Assembly: GCA_947503775.1 (NCBI GenBank)
Contig: CANNFE010000008.1
Location: 62,001-126,000, forward strand
Reading direction: 5' to 3'
DNA length: 64,000 nucleotides
Source: an uncultured Paracoccaceae bacterium
GTDB taxonomy: Bacteria; Pseudomonadota; Alphaproteobacteria; Rhodobacterales; Rhodobacteraceae
Shown here: piece after piece, positions 8,430-17,156 of the stretch
Layout of the letters: each line of letters starts with the position of its first letter
Numbering within the stretch: the first letter of the stretch is position 1
Notes under the pieces: model-generated
What the model was told of the DNA's origin: nothing
The model's database searches: none
Seen by the model: only the letters and a program-made list of their open reading frames with translations
Program-made: the position numbers and the translations under genes

Positions 8430-9607
8430 TGTGGCGCCATATCGCCTCTAACGCGCTGACCCTTTTGATCGTGCTGATGTTTCTAGGCGGCGGTGTCATC
8501 GTCTGGGGCCAGCAGGAATATGTTGCCGAGGGCCCGCTGGAAGATGCGGTCTGCCTTGAGGTGGAGCGCGGCACGAACATGCGACGGCTGAGTGTCAAAC
8601 TGGTCGATGAGGGAGCGATCTCCTCGCGGGCGATCTTTCGGATGGGCGCCGATTACAGCGATAAGACCAGCCAGCTGAAAGCAGGAAGCTTTCTGGTGCC
8701 GGCAGGTGCGTCGATGGAAGAGGTCGTCGACATCATCACGCGCGGGGGGGCGAGCACCTGCGGCACCGAAGTCGTCTACCGGATCGGGGTCAATCAGGTG
8801 CAGACCGTGGTGCGCGAGCTGGATCCGGCGACGAACGAATATGTCGAGGTCGCCAAGTTCACCCGCGACGAGCCGGTGGCGGAGCGCTATACCGAGGTGA
8901 GCCAGGATCCCGATACGCGGTTCCGTGTGGCTGTGGCCGAAGGGGTGACGTCCTGGCAGATCGTGGATGCGTTGAACTCCTTCGATCTGCTGGAGGATGA
9001 CGTGGAGGACGTGCCGGGCGAAGGGCTTCTGGCGCCGGACAGCTACGAGATCACGCCGGGCACCGAGGTTGAGGATGTGCTGGCGCGGATGCAGGCCCGC
9101 CAGGAAGAGATCATGGAAGAGCTTTGGGCGGCGCGGTCGGACGACGCTCCGGTCGGCACGCAGGAGGACGCGCTGATCCTGGCCTCGATCGTGGAGAAAG
9201 AGACGGCCGTGCCCGATGAGCGTCGGCAGGTCGCGAGCGTCTTTGCCAACCGGCTGGAACAGGGGATGCGGTTGCAGACAGATCCCACGGTGATCTACGG
9301 CATCACGCGGGGCGAGCGGGTTCTGGGGCGCGGTCTGCGCCAGAGCGAGCTGCGCGCCGAGACGCCGTGGAACACCTATGTGATCGACGGGCTTCCGCCC
9401 ACGCCGATCGCCAATCCCGGGCGCGCCAGCATCGAGGCGGCGCTGAACCCGGACGAGACCGACTACATCTTCTTTGTGGCCGATGGGACGGGCGGACATG
9501 CCTTTGCCCGGACGCTGGACGAGCATAACCGCAATGTGGCGCGCTGGCGCGAGATCGAGGCGGAACGTGCGGCGGCGCGGGAGGCGGATGCTCCGGCGGA
9601 GAACTAG
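8429..9607 (+). CDS. mltG: Endolytic murein transglycosylase MltG (YceG family)
   Basis: 392 residues. A single N-terminal membrane anchor (about 6-27) is followed by a LysM-like segment and then the YceG catalytic domain. The catalytic glutamate lies in LASIVEKETA (residues 251-260), with the conserved downstream motifs RLQTDPTVIYGI, NTYVIDGLPPTPIANPG and DYIFFVADGTGGHAF. It cleaves nascent glycan strands at the inner membrane and sets strand length. Translation is coupled to fabF by a 1-bp overlap. In Rhodobacterales this fabF-mltG pair commonly stands directly upstream of the GTA structural cluster, as it does here. Confidence 0.93.
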   Translation: MWRHIASNALTLLIVLMFLGGGVIVWGQQEYVAEGPLEDAVCLEVERGTNMRRLSVKLVDEGAISSRAIFRMGADYSDKTSQLKAGSFLVPAGASMEEVVDIITRGGASTCGTEVVYRIGVNQVQTVVRELDPATNEYVEVAKFTRDEPVAERYTEVSQDPDTRFRVAVAEGVTSWQIVDALNSFDLLEDDVEDVPGEGLLAPDSYEITPGTEVEDVLARMQARQEEIMEELWAARSDDAPVGTQEDALILASIVEKETAVPDERRQVASVFANRLEQGMRLQTDPTVIYGITRGERVLGRGLRQSELRAETPWNTYVIDGLPPTPIANPGRASIEAALNPDETDYIFFVADGTGGHAFARTLDEHNRNVARWREIEAERAAAREADAPAEN

Positions 9608-9626
9608 GCGGGATCGGTGACGTAGG

Positions 9627-9650
9627 ACAGGATTTTCTAGAAAATCCTGT
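9627..9650. repeat. Perfect 24-bp palindrome with CTAG centre, copy A
   Basis: The sequence ACAGGATTTTCT followed by its exact reverse complement AGAAAATCCTGT lies 20 bp after the mltG stop. A second palindrome with the same ATTTTCTAGAAAAT core lies 32 bp downstream. A hairpin with no loop is poor as a classic terminator, but either strand could terminate because A/T runs follow. It may instead be a protein-binding operator or one unit of a dispersed intergenic repeat. Confidence 0.6.
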
Positions 9651-9681
9651 TTCGCAGATCCGTCCGGAAGGATCCGGGTGG

Positions 9682-9703
9682 CAAAATTTTCTAGAAAATT
9701 TTG
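9682..9703. repeat. Perfect 22-bp palindrome with CTAG centre, copy B
   Basis: CAAAATTTTCT followed by AGAAAATTTTG, an exact palindrome sharing the 14-bp core ATTTTCTAGAAAAT with copy A. Centre-to-centre distance is 54 bp, about five helical turns. That spacing would suit a protein binding both copies on the same DNA face. It lies between mltG and the GTA small-terminase gene, a 307-bp stretch that otherwise holds only a candidate promoter. Confidence 0.6.
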
Positions 9704-9778
9704 GGGCCGCGCGGCTGCGGAGTGAAGGAAAGATTAACCGCCCGTCCGATGGGCGTTGCGCCTTTCTATTTGAAAAGA

Positions 9779-9807
9779 TTGACTTTTCCGGGTGCGGAGC
9801 GTATCTC
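9779..9807 (+). promoter_or_regulatory. Candidate sigma-70 promoter before the terminase genes
   Basis: TTGACT at 9779-9784, a 17-bp spacer, then TATCTC at 9802-9807. The -35 hexamer sits inside a short inverted repeat (GAAAAG-attga-CTTTTC), so an operator may overlap it. It lies about 110 bp before the putative small-terminase start. Only the sequence match supports it. Confidence 0.3.
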
Positions 9808-9914
9808 TGCCTTCGCTAGACGCCGTGGTCCAGCCTGCCTGCTCCCCCGCGGGCCGGTATCGGAGGCGGCGGCCCTCCCTGCGTGGCGGATCCCCCAAAA
9901 TGCAGGCAACCAAA

Positions 9915-10247
9915 ATGAGCAGAACAGGCCAAACGCCCGATCCGGGTGACGAATTCGACGGTCAGCTGACCGAAAGCAGAGTGCTGTTCAAAGCACTGAG
10001 TGACGATCTGGCCGCGGCGTTGCGGTCCCTCGACAGGGATTGCGCCTCCGGGGCCAGCACATTGAGGCAGAGGCGAGCGGCGCTGGTGGCGGCGCTTGAT
10101 CATGCGAAGGCCGTGGAGGCGTGGATCGATGAAGAACGTTACGAGACCGGCGCTGGAGGGCGGGCAAGCCCGCTCGATCTTGATGCGGTCCGCCATCAGA
10201 TCGGGTGCCGCCTTCATCGCCTCCGGTCCTGCTGCAAGGCAGGATGA
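9915..10247 (+). CDS. Putative GTA small terminase subunit (g1-like)
   Basis: About 110 residues from ATG 9915 (ATG 9900 is an alternative in the same frame). The protein is charged and predicted helical, with FKALSDDLAAALRSLDRD followed by a DNA-binding-like stretch. It has no strong motif of its own. The assignment comes from size and position: in the Rhodobacter capsulatus-type GTA cluster, gene g1 is a small helical protein overlapping the large-terminase gene g2. Here the reading frame overlaps the large terminase by about 120 bp if the latter starts at 10129. Confidence 0.5.
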   Translation: MSRTGQTPDPGDEFDGQLTESRVLFKALSDDLAAALRSLDRDCASGASTLRQRRAALVAALDHAKAVEAWIDEERYETGAGGRASPLDLDAVRHQIGCRLHRLRSCCKAG

Positions 10248-11532
10248 GTTTCTGCGCGATCTTGGGGAGGCAGAGCTGCGCGCTCTGCCTTTCCTCTTCG
10301 ACTTCTGGGCTATGGATCATCAATTACCGCCATCGGGGGACTGGCGCACATGGGTGATCCTTGGCGGGCGCGGTGCGGGCAAGACCCGGGCCGGCGCCGA
10401 GTGGGTCCGCTCGATTGTGGAAGGGTCGCTCCCTTCCGATGTCGGGCGGGCCCGGAGACTTGCGCTGATCGGCGAGACCGTCGAGCAGACGCGCGAGGTC
10501 ATGGTCTTTGGCGAGAGCGGGATCCTGGCCTGCTCTCCGCCCGACCGGCGGCCGGATTGGATTGCCGGGCGCAAGATGCTGGTCTGGCCGAACGGAGCCA
10601 CCGCGCAGATCTTTTCCGCCCATGATCCCGAAAGCCTGCGCGGGCCGCAATTCGATGCGGCCTGGGTGGACGAGCTGGCCAAGTGGAAGAAGGCGGAAGA
10701 GACCTGGGACATGCTGCAATTCGGGCTGCGTCTTGGGACGCGGCCGCAGGTTTGCGTCACGACGACGCCGCGCCCGGTGCCGATCCTGAAGGCGCTGCTG
10801 GAGCGGCCCTCGACGGTGATGACCCATGCCCCGACCGAGGCGAATGCCGCCAATCTGGCGGATGGGTTTCTTGAAGAGGTCAAGGCGCGCTATGACGGCA
10901 CGCGGCTGGGGCGGCAGGAGCTTGACGGCGTTCTGATCGACGAGATCGAGGGCGCGCTTTGGTCTGGGGCCGCGCTTGAGGCAGGCCGCGCCGAGGCGGC
11001 GCCCAAGCTGGACCGGATCGTCGTCGCGGTGGATCCGCCGGTGACGGGCAAGGCGGGATCGGATGCCTGCGGGATCGTCGTCGCCGGGATCGTGATGGAC
11101 GGGCCGCAGCGCGACTGGACGGCCTATGTGCTGGCGGATCGGTCGGTGGAGGGCGCCTCTCCCTTGGGGTGGGCGCGGGCGGCGGTGGCGGCGGTCGAGG
11201 AGTTCGGCGCGGACCGGCTGGTGGCCGAGGTCAATCAGGGCGGGGATCTTGTCGCCGAGATGATCCGGCAGGTCGGGCCGATGGTGCCTTACAAGGGGGT
11301 TCATGCCTCGCGCGGGAAGACCGCGCGGGCGGAGCCTGTGGCCTCGCTTTACGAGCAGGGCCGGGTGCGGCATCTGCGGGGGCTGGGCCAGCTCGAAGAG
11401 CAGATGGGGCTGATGAGCCATGCCGGATTTCAGGGCCGCGGCTCTCCGGACCGGGTGGATGCACTGGTCTGGGCGCTGACCGAGCTGATGCTGGTGCCGC
11501 AGGTTGCGCCGCAGGTGCGGCAGTTGGGGTAG
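10129..11532 (+). CDS. GTA/phage large terminase (DNA-packaging ATPase, g2)
   Basis: About 467 residues from ATG 10129, which has GGAGG nine bases upstream; ATG 10183 is also possible. Walker A is WVILGGRGAGKTRAGAEW, Walker B is AAWVDELAKW, and the C-terminal RNase H-like nuclease domain contains IVVAVDPPVTGKAGSDACG and LVAEVNQGGDL. The enzyme pumps DNA into a capsid and cuts it. Sequence and the fabF-mltG neighbourhood point to the Rhodobacterales GTA rather than an ordinary prophage. The gene looks complete, yet no portal, protease or capsid gene follows, which is unusual for this cluster. Confidence 0.85.
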   Translation: MKNVTRPALEGGQARSILMRSAIRSGAAFIASGPAARQDEFLRDLGEAELRALPFLFDFWAMDHQLPPSGDWRTWVILGGRGAGKTRAGAEWVRSIVEGSLPSDVGRARRLALIGETVEQTREVMVFGESGILACSPPDRRPDWIAGRKMLVWPNGATAQIFSAHDPESLRGPQFDAAWVDELAKWKKAEETWDMLQFGLRLGTRPQVCVTTTPRPVPILKALLERPSTVMTHAPTEANAANLADGFLEEVKARYDGTRLGRQELDGVLIDEIEGALWSGAALEAGRAEAAPKLDRIVVAVDPPVTGKAGSDACGIVVAGIVMDGPQRDWTAYVLADRSVEGASPLGWARAAVAAVEEFGADRLVAEVNQGGDLVAEMIRQVGPMVPYKGVHASRGKTARAEPVASLYEQGRVRHLRGLGQLEEQMGLMSHAGFQGRGSPDRVDALVWALTELMLVPQVAPQVRQLG

Positions 11533-11657
11533 CGGTGCTTCGATTGTCCTGTGCTTAGGTCGCGCGAAACCAGCGGCTTTTGCAGCGAGCGCGGCACTTG
11601 TCACAGCTGCCCATAAAATCGTTCAGACAACGAGGCCCATTCGGCATCATGAAAGAG

Positions 11658-12749
11658 TTACGTCGCAGGCTGGATGACGCTCCTGTAAAGGCGCACCGCT
11701 AAGAAAGTCATTGCGAAGGGTGAAATGAATAGAGCTAACCAAAGCCCCGCTGACACCGAAGCCGCACCTAACCTGAGGGCTCCTTCGCGAAAGAGATCGA
11801 GAGCCTGCATGGGAGAATAGACAAAGATGTCAAACACCGAGAGACCAGCGAAAGCCAAAATAATAGCCCCGAACACGGCCGAAAGCAGGCGCGTGACGCG
11901 ATCCGCTGGAAGCTTTGAGAATGCCAGCATCGCCCCGAAGAGGAGCGGGACGATTGAGGCCCCCGGTTGCGGCGGTAACGGGATTTGGGTGAATACAGCT
12001 TTATAGGCGTCGAGCCGGTTTGGCATGTAGTCGATCAAGCTTGCCTGGATCAGCTCTGGCCCCCAGGCGAGAACGAACGGCGCCAGCCAGAAAGCCGCAA
12101 GCAAGCCGCTCCAGACACGGAGCTTATCCGGCATCTTCCGAAACGTGATGGTCAGCACGAATGTATAAAGCGCGAAAGCGGCGTGATCAAAGTATCGGAT
12201 CGAAAAACCCAATATCGATAACAACGACACGGCGGCGATAGCGCTCGACAGGACGACAACCGCCCTGTGAAGAGCGACGCCGCCAACCATAGCGGAGACC
12301 CAGATCGCGGCTCCGAGTGGCACCATGATCGTGAGCAGGTTTAGGCCCATAGACAAGGCTATGCGGAGGCCGTGTGCAAGGATCGATGTCTCCATGGAAA
12401 ATGGATCTACCATGAGTTGGGGCCTGATCAACAGCGCTACGCCGACGGCTGAGGAGAGCAAAAGGATGGCGGTCAGCGCGCGCGCGATCCATGTCGTAAG
12501 GCGGCCTTTCAAAGACGCCGCGACGGCCGTTGGCACCAAGCAGATCGAGACCAGAATTGCGACGCGGCTAATCGTGCTCGCATAGGTTACGATTGCCGCA
12601 GCGATTGTGTTCTTTGGCCTCCCATCGACATCAAATCGAGCAAGCTCGCCCGGTATTGTAATGAGTATCACATCAGAAGCCATGGCAACGACCAGTACAG
12701 CCAGAAATAAAGGCAATGGGGATATGTCGAAGCGGCTTCGCGCCATCAT
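11658..12749 (-). CDS. Hypothetical polytopic membrane protein in an AT-richer island
   Basis: 363 residues from ATG 12749, which has AGGA six bases upstream (a second ATG follows at once). Roughly nine to ten hydrophobic helices are spread along the whole length, for example FLAVLVVAMASDVILITI and GAIILAFAGLSVFDIFV. I recognise no family. Base composition is visibly less GC-rich than its neighbours and codon use is more mixed, suggesting horizontal acquisition. It sits in opposite orientation exactly where the remaining GTA genes would be expected. A frame extending upstream to 12953 is not supported by a start signal. Confidence 0.55.
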   Translation of the reverse strand: MMARSRFDISPLPLFLAVLVVAMASDVILITIPGELARFDVDGRPKNTIAAAIVTYASTISRVAILVSICLVPTAVAASLKGRLTTWIARALTAILLLSSAVGVALLIRPQLMVDPFSMETSILAHGLRIALSMGLNLLTIMVPLGAAIWVSAMVGGVALHRAVVVLSSAIAAVSLLSILGFSIRYFDHAAFALYTFVLTITFRKMPDKLRVWSGLLAAFWLAPFVLAWGPELIQASLIDYMPNRLDAYKAVFTQIPLPPQPGASIVPLLFGAMLAFSKLPADRVTRLLSAVFGAIILAFAGLSVFDIFVYSPMQALDLFREGALRLGAASVSAGLWLALFISPFAMTFLAVRLYRSVIQPAT

Positions 12750-13129
12750 GTGCAATCCTGATATCTTTTGATCAAATCTGGGCTTTTCAGATGAAAGCGT
12801 TATTCTGGAAAATCTTTTATGTTTATTATCCGGCAGAAGGTAAACGATCTGCCGGAACGCCGCCGCTTGCGTAATCGGTATGCGATCTACCGGGCCAGCG
12901 AAACTCCAAAAAGACACACTGCCTTTGCGCGTCGCTCTAGTTGGGTGCGTCACACGGTTTCATGGCAGTTCGAGCCGACGCTAACGATTACGTACATAAA
13001 GCGAAAGGTCAGCTTGTTCGCGCAAGCGGGACAGCGCTGGCATTGCTTGGCCAATCATCGCGGCAAAGGCTTGTGCGTTTTGGAGCCTATCAAATACGTT
13101 TTATGTTTCACCATGACCAGCACAATGGG
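12750..13129. other. 380-bp stretch with no recognisable gene
   Basis: This AT-richer interval lies between the island membrane protein and cysG. A 181-codon plus-strand frame crosses it, but that frame runs into the antisense of cysG and resembles no family I know. It probably holds the promoter for the leftward membrane-protein gene. No terminator, direct repeat pair or insertion-sequence end was evident. Confidence 0.4.
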
Positions 13130-14512
13130 TCAGGCCGCATTCGCGCGTCCGGCGAAGGCGGTTTTGGGGAAGCGGACGAGGATCAGGGCCTTGCCGGAAA
13201 CGGTGTGCTCGGCGAGGGCTGGTTCGAGGTCTTGCAGCGTGCAGGTGAGGAACCGCTCGTCTTTCGTCGAGACATCGCAGGCGACATCGACCGGAGCGTG
13301 GCACGGGGCGCCCTGGCTGATCAGCGCACGGGAGATGTTGCCGGCGGTTCGCACGCCCATATAGATCGCAAGCGTCGTGCCGGGCCTCATGTGGTTTGCC
13401 CAGTCGGGGGCGGGATCGCCGGGGCGGCAGGCGCCGGTTGCGAAGATGACGGTATCGGTCTGGCCGCGTTCGGTCAGGCTGCGCGACATCTGCGCGGCGG
13501 CGGCGCTCGCGGCGGTGATGCCGGGAACGATCTCGACGGGGATCCCGGCGGCGCGGGCGGCCTCCATTTCTTCGGTGGCGCGTCCGAAGATCGAGGGATC
13601 GCCCGATTTAAGGCGGACGACGCGGCGGCCCTTGCGGGCTTCGGCGGTGATCAGGGCGCAGATGCGGTCTTGCGGCCAGGCGCAGGCGCCGACTTCCTTG
13701 CCGACGAAGACACGCTCGGCGTCGCGGCGCGCAAGCTCTAGCACGTCCGGATCGACGAGGCGGTCGTAATAGATGACATCGGCTTCCTGCAGCCGCTCGA
13801 CCGCGCGCAGGGTCAGCAAATCGCGGGCGCCGGGGACTGCGCCGACGAGGGCGATATGCCCCTCGCCTGCATTCTCGGGCACGCGGCGGGTGTCGATTGC
13901 GGATTTGATGAGCTCGGCGGCTTCGGCCTCGGCTCCGGTGCGGTGCAGCTGTGTCGGGGCGCCGTTGAACACCCAGGCCCAGAAGGCGCGGCGGGTATTT
14001 TCGGGCAGTTGCTCGGCCACGGCGCCGCGCAGCCGTCCGGCCAAAGCGGCGAGCCCGCCGATGCGCGGCGGCAGGAGCGTTTCGATGCGGGTCTTGAGCG
14101 ATCGGCCGAGGACGGGTGCGGTCCCTTCCGTGCCGATCGCGACGACGACGGGATCGCGATCGACGATTGAGGGGGTCGTGGCGTCGCAAAGCTCGGGGCG
14201 GTCCACGACATTGACGGTCGCGCCGCCCGCCTTGGCGAGCGCGTGGAGCGCCGCATCGGCTCCGGCGCAGCCTGTGGCGATGAAGGTGAGCGCGCTGCCT
14301 GCGAAGGTGCCGGGGGTGATGGGACCGGCGTCGTGGATGGCGCGGTTCTGGGCGACGAGACCGCGCAGTTCGGCGTCAAGCTCCGGGGCGGCGAGGATGA
14401 TTGCGGCATCGGTTTTGAGGATCAGGCGGGCCTTCTGGGCGGCCTGTTCGCCGCCGCCTGCGATGACGACGCGGCGGCCGGTGGTGCGGATGAACATGGG
14501 AAAGGATTTCAT
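13130..14512 (-). CDS. cysG: Siroheme synthase CysG (trifunctional)
   Basis: 460 residues from ATG 14512. The N-terminal half is precorrin-2 dehydrogenase/sirohydrochlorin ferrochelatase (RRVVIAGGGEQAAQKARL, NVVDRPELCD). The C-terminal half is uroporphyrinogen-III C-methyltransferase (VGAVPGARDLLTLRAVERLQ, YYDRLV, RLKSGDPSIFGR, VPGITAASAAAAQ). It makes siroheme, the cofactor of the nitrite reductase NirB encoded two genes upstream. It is the last gene of the nir-nas transcription unit, 13 bp after nasA. A longer frame reaching 14743 lies inside nasA and is not used. Confidence 0.93.
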   Translation of the reverse strand: MKSFPMFIRTTGRRVVIAGGGEQAAQKARLILKTDAAIILAAPELDAELRGLVAQNRAIHDAGPITPGTFAGSALTFIATGCAGADAALHALAKAGGATVNVVDRPELCDATTPSIVDRDPVVVAIGTEGTAPVLGRSLKTRIETLLPPRIGGLAALAGRLRGAVAEQLPENTRRAFWAWVFNGAPTQLHRTGAEAEAAELIKSAIDTRRVPENAGEGHIALVGAVPGARDLLTLRAVERLQEADVIYYDRLVDPDVLELARRDAERVFVGKEVGACAWPQDRICALITAEARKGRRVVRLKSGDPSIFGRATEEMEAARAAGIPVEIVPGITAASAAAAQMSRSLTERGQTDTVIFATGACRPGDPAPDWANHMRPGTTLAIYMGVRTAGNISRALISQGAPCHAPVDVACDVSTKDERFLTCTLQDLEPALAEHTVSGKALILVRFPKTAFAGRANAA

Positions 14513-14525
14513 GGTCGGTCCCTCG

Positions 14526-17156
14526 CTATTCGGCGGCGTCGCGCAGGGCGAAGCGGCTGATGAGACTGGTGATTTCAGGGCGGCAGGAGCCGCAGGTCTG
14601 GCCCGCGCCGGTGGCGGCGCAGACCCTGTCCAGATCGGCGCCGCATTCGCTGGCCGCCGCCAGAAGCGTGTTGGCGCCCACCCCCATGCAAGAGCAGACG
14701 GTCGGTCCGGGATCTGGAGCGGCGCCGCCGGGGCGGGCCGCAAGAACGCCGCCGAGGGGCTGGCCGATCAGCCCGGCGACGTAATCGCGCGCGACGGCGA
14801 CCGGCTCGGGCGAGACAAAGAGGGCGGCGGTCAGGCGGCCTTGGGGATCGGCGAAGGCGAGGCGGGAGAGGCCGCTGGCCCGGTCGGTGAGGATCTGCGG
14901 ATCGCCTTGCAGTTCGAAGAGGCGGCGGGCGAGGGCGGGCCAGTCGGTTTCGGAGGGGTCTCCTGCCAGTTCCATCCGCCAGCCGAGATCCGTGCGGACC
15001 CGGGCCCAGTAGGCGGTATCCGGGCTCGGTTTGCTGGCGGAAACGGCAAAGCCGTACCAGGCGGCGTCGAAGCGTTCGATCGCGATGACGCTGGCCTTGC
15101 TTTCGGGTTGGCCCGAAACGGGATCGCAGGCCGGGGCGATCAGCGTGTCGATCCGGGCGGCCGGTGCGGTTTCGCCGGTCCAGTGGATGGGGGCGAAAGG
15201 GGCGCCGGGCGCGGCATCCTCGCTGATAAGAACGCGCAGGAGGGCGGTGCCATGGGGGCTTTGGATGCGGGCGATATCGGCTGGCTTGAGGGTCAGGGTG
15301 ACGGCATCCTGCGGATGAATTTGCAGGAAGGGTTCGGCGAGGTGGCGCGCAAGACGCGGCGCGAGAGCGGTGCGCGTCATCGTGTGCCATTGGTCGCGGG
15401 TGCGGCCGGTATTGAGGCGGAAGGGGTAGCGCGGTGTCCGCTTGGCGGCGGGGGCGCTTTGGCGGACCGGCACGATGCGGGCGCGGCCATCCGGCGTAAA
15501 GAACCGGCCGTCGCCGAAGAACCGCCCGCCACTGCGCGTGGCACTGACAGGCCAGCGCGTTGGAGCGAGCGCGTCATACTCGGCATCGGTCAGATCGGCG
15601 AGGCCGGAGATGTCGAAGTCGCGCCCGAGGCGCGCCGCGATGCCGGAGAGGGCGGCATGTTCGCGAAAGATCTCGGAGGGGGAGGCGTAGTCGAAGGCCT
15701 CCGGCCATCCCATGCGGCGGCCGACCTCGGCGAAGATGGCCCAGTCGGGTCGGGCGAGACCCGGCGCGGGCAGGGCGGGGCGCTGGCGGCTGATGGTCCG
15801 GTCGGAATTGGTGACGGTTCCGTCCTTCTCGCCCCAGCCGGTGGCGGGCAGAAGGACATCGGCAAGCCGGGCGGTGTCGGTCTGTCCGGTGATGTCCGAG
15901 ACGACGGTGAAATCGCAGCCCTTGATCGCCGCGCGCACCGCATCCGCGTCCGGCATGGAGACGGCGGGATTGGTGCAGGCGATCCAGAGCGCCTTGATCT
16001 GCCCGTCCGCGACGGCGCGGAACATGTCGACCGCCTTGAGCCCCGGGCGTTCGGCAATGCGGGGGGCGGACCAGAAGGTCTGGACAGCCTTGCGGTGTTC
16101 GGCGGTTTCAAGATCGAGATGGGCGGCGAGCATGTTGGAGAGCCCGCCGACTTCGCGCCCGCCCATCGCATTGGGCTGTCCGGTGACGCTGAAGGGGCCG
16201 CTGCCAGGCTTGCCGATGCGGCCTGTGGCAAGGTGGCAGTTGAGGATCGCGTTGACCTTGTCGCTGCCGCTGGTCGACTGGTTCACGCCCTGGCTGAAGA
16301 CGGTGACGGTGCGCTCGGTTGCGGCGAACATGGCGTAGAAGCGGGCGATGTCGGCCGGATCGAGGCCCGTCCTTGCGGTCTCGCCTGCAGAGGCTGCGGT
16401 CAGGGCCTCGTCGATGCCGGAGGTGTGGTCCTTGAGGAACGGCATGTTCAAGGCGCCGGTTGTGCCAAGATGCGCGAGCAGACCGTTGAAAAGCGCGACG
16501 TCGGTGCCCGGTTTTAGCTTGAGATGCAGATCGGCGATATCGCAGGTCGCCGTGCGGCGGGGGTCGATCACGATAACCTTGGTGCCGCGCGCTTTGCGGG
16601 CGCGGGCGAGCCGCTGGTAAAGGACCGGATGACACCAGGCGAGGTTTGAGCCGGTGAGGACGACGAGATCGGCTGCCTCAAAATCCCCGTAGGTACCGGG
16701 AACCGTATCGGTGCCGAAGGCGCGCTTGTGGCCCGCGACGGTCGAGGCCATGCAAAGACGCGAATTGGTGTCGATATTGGCCGAGCCGATGAAGCCTTTC
16801 ATCAGCTTGTTGGCGACGTAGTAATCCTCGGTCAGAAGCTGCCCGGAGACGTAGAAGGCAACGCTGCCTGGCCCGTGTTCGGCGATCGTGTCCGAGAACC
16901 GCCCGGCCACCATTGCAAGGGCTTCGTCCCAGCCGGTTTTGGTGCCGTGGATGCGAGGCGCGAGGAGGCGGTCCTCAAGCCCGACCGTCTGGCCGAGCGC
17001 GTGGCCCTTGGAACAGAGCCGCCCGTGATTGGCCGGGTGATCGGGGTCGCCCTCGACGCTTAGCGCTCCGGCGCCGGTTGCGCGCAGTGTCACACCGCAG
17101 CCCACGCCGCAATAGGGGCAGGTGGAGCGCACCGACGGGTGGCTCGTGCCGTCCAT
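14526..17156 (-). CDS. nasA: Assimilatory nitrate reductase catalytic subunit
   Basis: 876 residues. It is a molybdopterin-guanine-dinucleotide enzyme reducing nitrate to nitrite in the cytoplasm. The N-terminal [4Fe-4S] motif is STCPYCGVGCGV with the fourth ligand in LCSKGHALG. Molybdopterin-domain motifs include VSGQLLTEDYYVANKLMKG, TNSRLCM, VIDPRRTATCDIADLHL and GVNQSTSGSDKVNAI. A C-terminal BFD-like [2Fe-2S] domain carries VCSCMGVG and GQTCGSCRPEI, as in many proteobacterial NasA proteins; it probably receives electrons. No signal peptide. The start forms a TGATG junction with nirD. Confidence 0.94.
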   Translation of the reverse strand: MDGTSHPSVRSTCPYCGVGCGVTLRATGAGALSVEGDPDHPANHGRLCSKGHALGQTVGLEDRLLAPRIHGTKTGWDEALAMVAGRFSDTIAEHGPGSVAFYVSGQLLTEDYYVANKLMKGFIGSANIDTNSRLCMASTVAGHKRAFGTDTVPGTYGDFEAADLVVLTGSNLAWCHPVLYQRLARARKARGTKVIVIDPRRTATCDIADLHLKLKPGTDVALFNGLLAHLGTTGALNMPFLKDHTSGIDEALTAASAGETARTGLDPADIARFYAMFAATERTVTVFSQGVNQSTSGSDKVNAILNCHLATGRIGKPGSGPFSVTGQPNAMGGREVGGLSNMLAAHLDLETAEHRKAVQTFWSAPRIAERPGLKAVDMFRAVADGQIKALWIACTNPAVSMPDADAVRAAIKGCDFTVVSDITGQTDTARLADVLLPATGWGEKDGTVTNSDRTISRQRPALPAPGLARPDWAIFAEVGRRMGWPEAFDYASPSEIFREHAALSGIAARLGRDFDISGLADLTDAEYDALAPTRWPVSATRSGGRFFGDGRFFTPDGRARIVPVRQSAPAAKRTPRYPFRLNTGRTRDQWHTMTRTALAPRLARHLAEPFLQIHPQDAVTLTLKPADIARIQSPHGTALLRVLISEDAAPGAPFAPIHWTGETAPAARIDTLIAPACDPVSGQPESKASVIAIERFDAAWYGFAVSASKPSPDTAYWARVRTDLGWRMELAGDPSETDWPALARRLFELQGDPQILTDRASGLSRLAFADPQGRLTAALFVSPEPVAVARDYVAGLIGQPLGGVLAARPGGAAPDPGPTVCSCMGVGANTLLAAASECGADLDRVCAATGAGQTCGSCRPEITSLISRFALRDAAE

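Noticed and set aside
10324-11604. 426-codon minus-strand frame opposite the terminase
   Set aside because: Arg/His/Pro-rich shadow of a gene with clear Walker motifs on the plus strand.
12819-13364. 181-codon plus-strand frame crossing the gap before cysG
   Set aside because: It runs into the antisense of cysG, lacks a ribosome-binding site and resembles no transposase or other protein I know.
13773-16517. 914-codon plus-strand open frame opposite cysG and nasA
   Set aside because: It is antisense to two well-recognised genes, is made mostly of Gly, Ala, Arg and Asp runs, and shows no domain. Such frames are common opposite high-GC genes.
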